The notes under the pieces: model-generated
Told to the model about the DNA's origin: nothing
What the model saw: the letters and a program-made list of their open reading frames with translations, nothing else
The model's database searches: none
Assembly: GCA_012522035.1 (NCBI GenBank)
Contig: JAAYLF010000044.1
Span: 1 to 6,397 of the forward strand
Origin: Clostridiaceae bacterium
Lineage (GTDB): Bacteria > Bacillota > Clostridia > UBA1212 > DUPL01
Length of the DNA stretch: 6,397 bases
Direction of reading: 5' to 3'
Part shown: positions 5,250 through 6,397 of the stretch, one piece after another
Position numbering within the stretch: position 1 is the stretch's first letter
How the letters are laid out: the number at the start of each line of letters is the position of its first letter
Position numbers and translations under genes: made by a program

Positions 5250-6045
5250 CAAACACTCTCTTCCTTTCAATTCTCGATGAACTTTTTCTGTCAAGAAAAC
5301 CATGTAGAATACCTATAGTATCATATCCTTTTATTTTCGCTTTCCTGACATTGGGCCGTAACAAATTCATCATTCCTTTTGTAAACCTCATGTTCTCACT
5401 GATTCTTTCAAGCATTGCATATTCCTCGGCCATATCCAAACCTTTTGTCATGCCTGCAATTTCTTTTGCCTGTTTTATAATATCTTCAATATTTGACAAA
5501 TTCTCAGTCATTAGGGATTTAAGGAACGATACATCCTTTCTTTCATCATCCAGATAATCAGAAACGATTTTCACAATAACGGTCTGATGTGGATACAAAA
5601 ACTTGTATGAAGCCTCCATTACACCAGCAGATTCCATATCCACAAAAATATTTTCCGTGTTTTCCGTGCTTCTTTTTACCACGTTGGAAAAGCAGGATAT
5701 ACACCTTTGCCTGTAACCTGTCAAAAACAGATCAGGAAAGTACTCCCTGCCTGTATCCATATCAACAACCTTGTTGGCAAGCATGAGCATGCCAAGTGGT
5801 ACTTCGTCACTACTGCTGCCGCAATAACCTATATTAAGAAGAATGTCCTTTTCGCACACTCCGTACTTGCCAAAAAGATAAGACAGGGCCATGGCGCTTT
5901 TTACTTTTCCTACACCACTAATTATCATCATCATGTCTTCGTTTCCAAACACTTGAAACTCGTTTACATCCATATCCTTTTTAAGTTTGAATCCATCAAT
6001 TAACGGAGATGCCTCAATAGAAAGAGCTGTGTGTATGTAAATCAT
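5224..6045 (-). CDS. MTA/SAH nucleosidase-like protein with C-terminal extension
   Basis: Residues 1 to about 195 resemble the nucleoside phosphorylase/MTAN superfamily, which cleaves 5'-methylthioadenosine, S-adenosylhomocysteine or 5'-deoxyadenosine to adenine and a sugar. Likely catalytic residues match E. coli MTAN: E11 (SIEAS), M137-E138 (VDMESAG) and D163 (IVSDY); GVGKVKSAMAL (44-54) and NIGYCGSS (71-78) are the glycine-rich strands. The middle, before VDMESAG, is shorter than usual. Residues ~200-273 form a basic, helical-looking extension (FLDRKSSSRIERKRVFDE, 250-267) absent from ordinary MTAN. ATG at 6045 has AAGGGA five bases upstream. It begins 11 nt after the phosphatase stop and overlaps the radical-SAM gene by 26 nt. 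It most likely removes 5'-deoxyadenosine, a radical-SAM by-product; that is inference from context. Confidence 0.82.
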   Translation of the reverse strand: MIYIHTALSIEASPLIDGFKLKKDMDVNEFQVFGNEDMMMIISGVGKVKSAMALSYLFGKYGVCEKDILLNIGYCGSSSDEVPLGMLMLANKVVDMDTGREYFPDLFLTGYRQRCISCFSNVVKRSTENTENIFVDMESAGVMEASYKFLYPHQTVIVKIVSDYLDDERKDVSFLKSLMTENLSNIEDIIKQAKEIAGMTKGLDMAEEYAMLERISENMRFTKGMMNLLRPNVRKAKIKGYDTIGILHGFLDRKSSSRIERKRVFDELLKKLK

Positions 6046-6056
6046 AAACGTCCCTT

Positions 6057-6397
6057 CTATGCTTTAAACAATTCAAGGTAATATTCATAATCCCAGGCAG
6101 TCCAGTCTGCAATATCAGCAGTCATCCTGTTTTCCACTTCGCTAAAGTGTATATCGTTTATGCCAGCAACTCTGAAACCAGCATTTTTGGCTGTTCTAAC
6201 ACAGTGAGGATTGTCTTCAAAGACGATAGTGTTCTCCACAGTTTGTCCCAACTTTTCGGCTGCAAGCAAGTAAATATCAGGATGCCTTTTGCTGACACCA
6301 ATATCATCATTTGAAAGGACAAACTCGAAATAGTCAAGCAACCCTAGATGTTCTAATGCAATTTTGGCAACCCTGCCATTTGTGGCTGTTGCAATAC
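6057..6397 (-). CDS. HAD-superfamily phosphatase (C-terminal part, partial)
   Basis: The reading frame is open from the window edge to the TAG at 6057, giving 112 visible residues; the N-terminus with the catalytic DxD lies outside. Visible motifs fit a beta-phosphoglucomutase/phosphoglycolate-phosphatase type HAD enzyme: IATATNG (motif II Thr/Ser region) at the start, SKRHPDIY (motif III Lys) and VFEDNPHCVRTAKNAG (motif IV Glu-Asp). Such enzymes remove phosphate from, or isomerise, small phosphorylated metabolites. SKRHP instead of the common GKPxP is a mild variation. An internal TTG at 6341 is not a real start, because homology continues upstream of it. It heads the part of the operon visible here, 11 nt before the nucleosidase gene. 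Confidence 0.9.
   Translation of the reverse strand, partial: IATATNGRVAKIALEHLGLLDYFEFVLSNDDIGVSKRHPDIYLLAAEKLGQTVENTIVFEDNPHCVRTAKNAGFRVAGINDIHFSEVENRMTADIADWTAWDYEYYLELFKA

Noticed and set aside
4260..5303. Longer version of the SPL-like protein starting at 5303
   Set aside because: The extra 18 residues overlap the nucleosidase by 80 nt and look unlike any SPL N-terminus; ATG at 5249 has a nearby purine-rich ribosome binding site.

Overview
The window looks like chromosomal DNA of a low-to-moderate-GC, endospore-forming Clostridia-type Firmicute. The 16S rRNA start is Firmicute-like, the Shine-Dalgarno sites are strong, promoters are of the sigma-A type with TATAAT boxes, and a spore photoproduct lyase family gene is present. 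A clostridial cluster III organism such as Acetivibrio/Ruminiclostridium is my guess from gene content, not something the sequence proves. Every supported gene lies on the minus strand, so transcription runs from high to low coordinates. Gaps between genes are short and no mobile element, CRISPR array or tRNA is visible.

Region 6397 to 2864 appears to be one operon of five genes: a HAD-superfamily phosphatase whose 5' part lies beyond the window; a nucleoside-cleaving MTA/SAH-nucleosidase-like protein with a C-terminal extension; a radical-SAM protein of the spore photoproduct lyase family; a short-chain dehydrogenase/reductase; and a PhnP-like metallo-beta-lactamase-fold hydrolase. Spacing is 11 nt, then overlaps of 26 and 4 nt, then 5 nt. 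The nucleosidase and radical-SAM gene overlap suggests the first removes 5'-deoxyadenosine made by the second. The radical-SAM protein seems to lack the catalytic cysteine of true spore photoproduct lyase, so its substrate may differ.

Region 2863 to 2069 is a single ferredoxin-like gene with its own control region. A perfect 6-2-6 palindrome is centred at -41.5 from the predicted start of transcription, the classic position of a CRP/FNR-family activator. The protein has one full four-cysteine cluster motif, one three-cysteine motif and a cysteine-rich C-terminal domain.

Region 2068 to 1504 is a small stand-alone Amidase_6-type protein without a signal peptide. Region 1503 to 270 has an extended -10 promoter followed by two overlapping genes of the family 4 uracil-DNA glycosylase superfamily: a canonical iron-sulfur enzyme and a divergent paralogue without the cluster cysteines.

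Region 269 to 1 is the start of an rRNA operon: a near-consensus UP element and promoter beginning six bases after the last glycosylase stop codon, a roughly 135-nt leader with a 5' hairpin and a boxA-like element, and the first ~69 nt of 16S rRNA. The rest of the operon lies outside the window.
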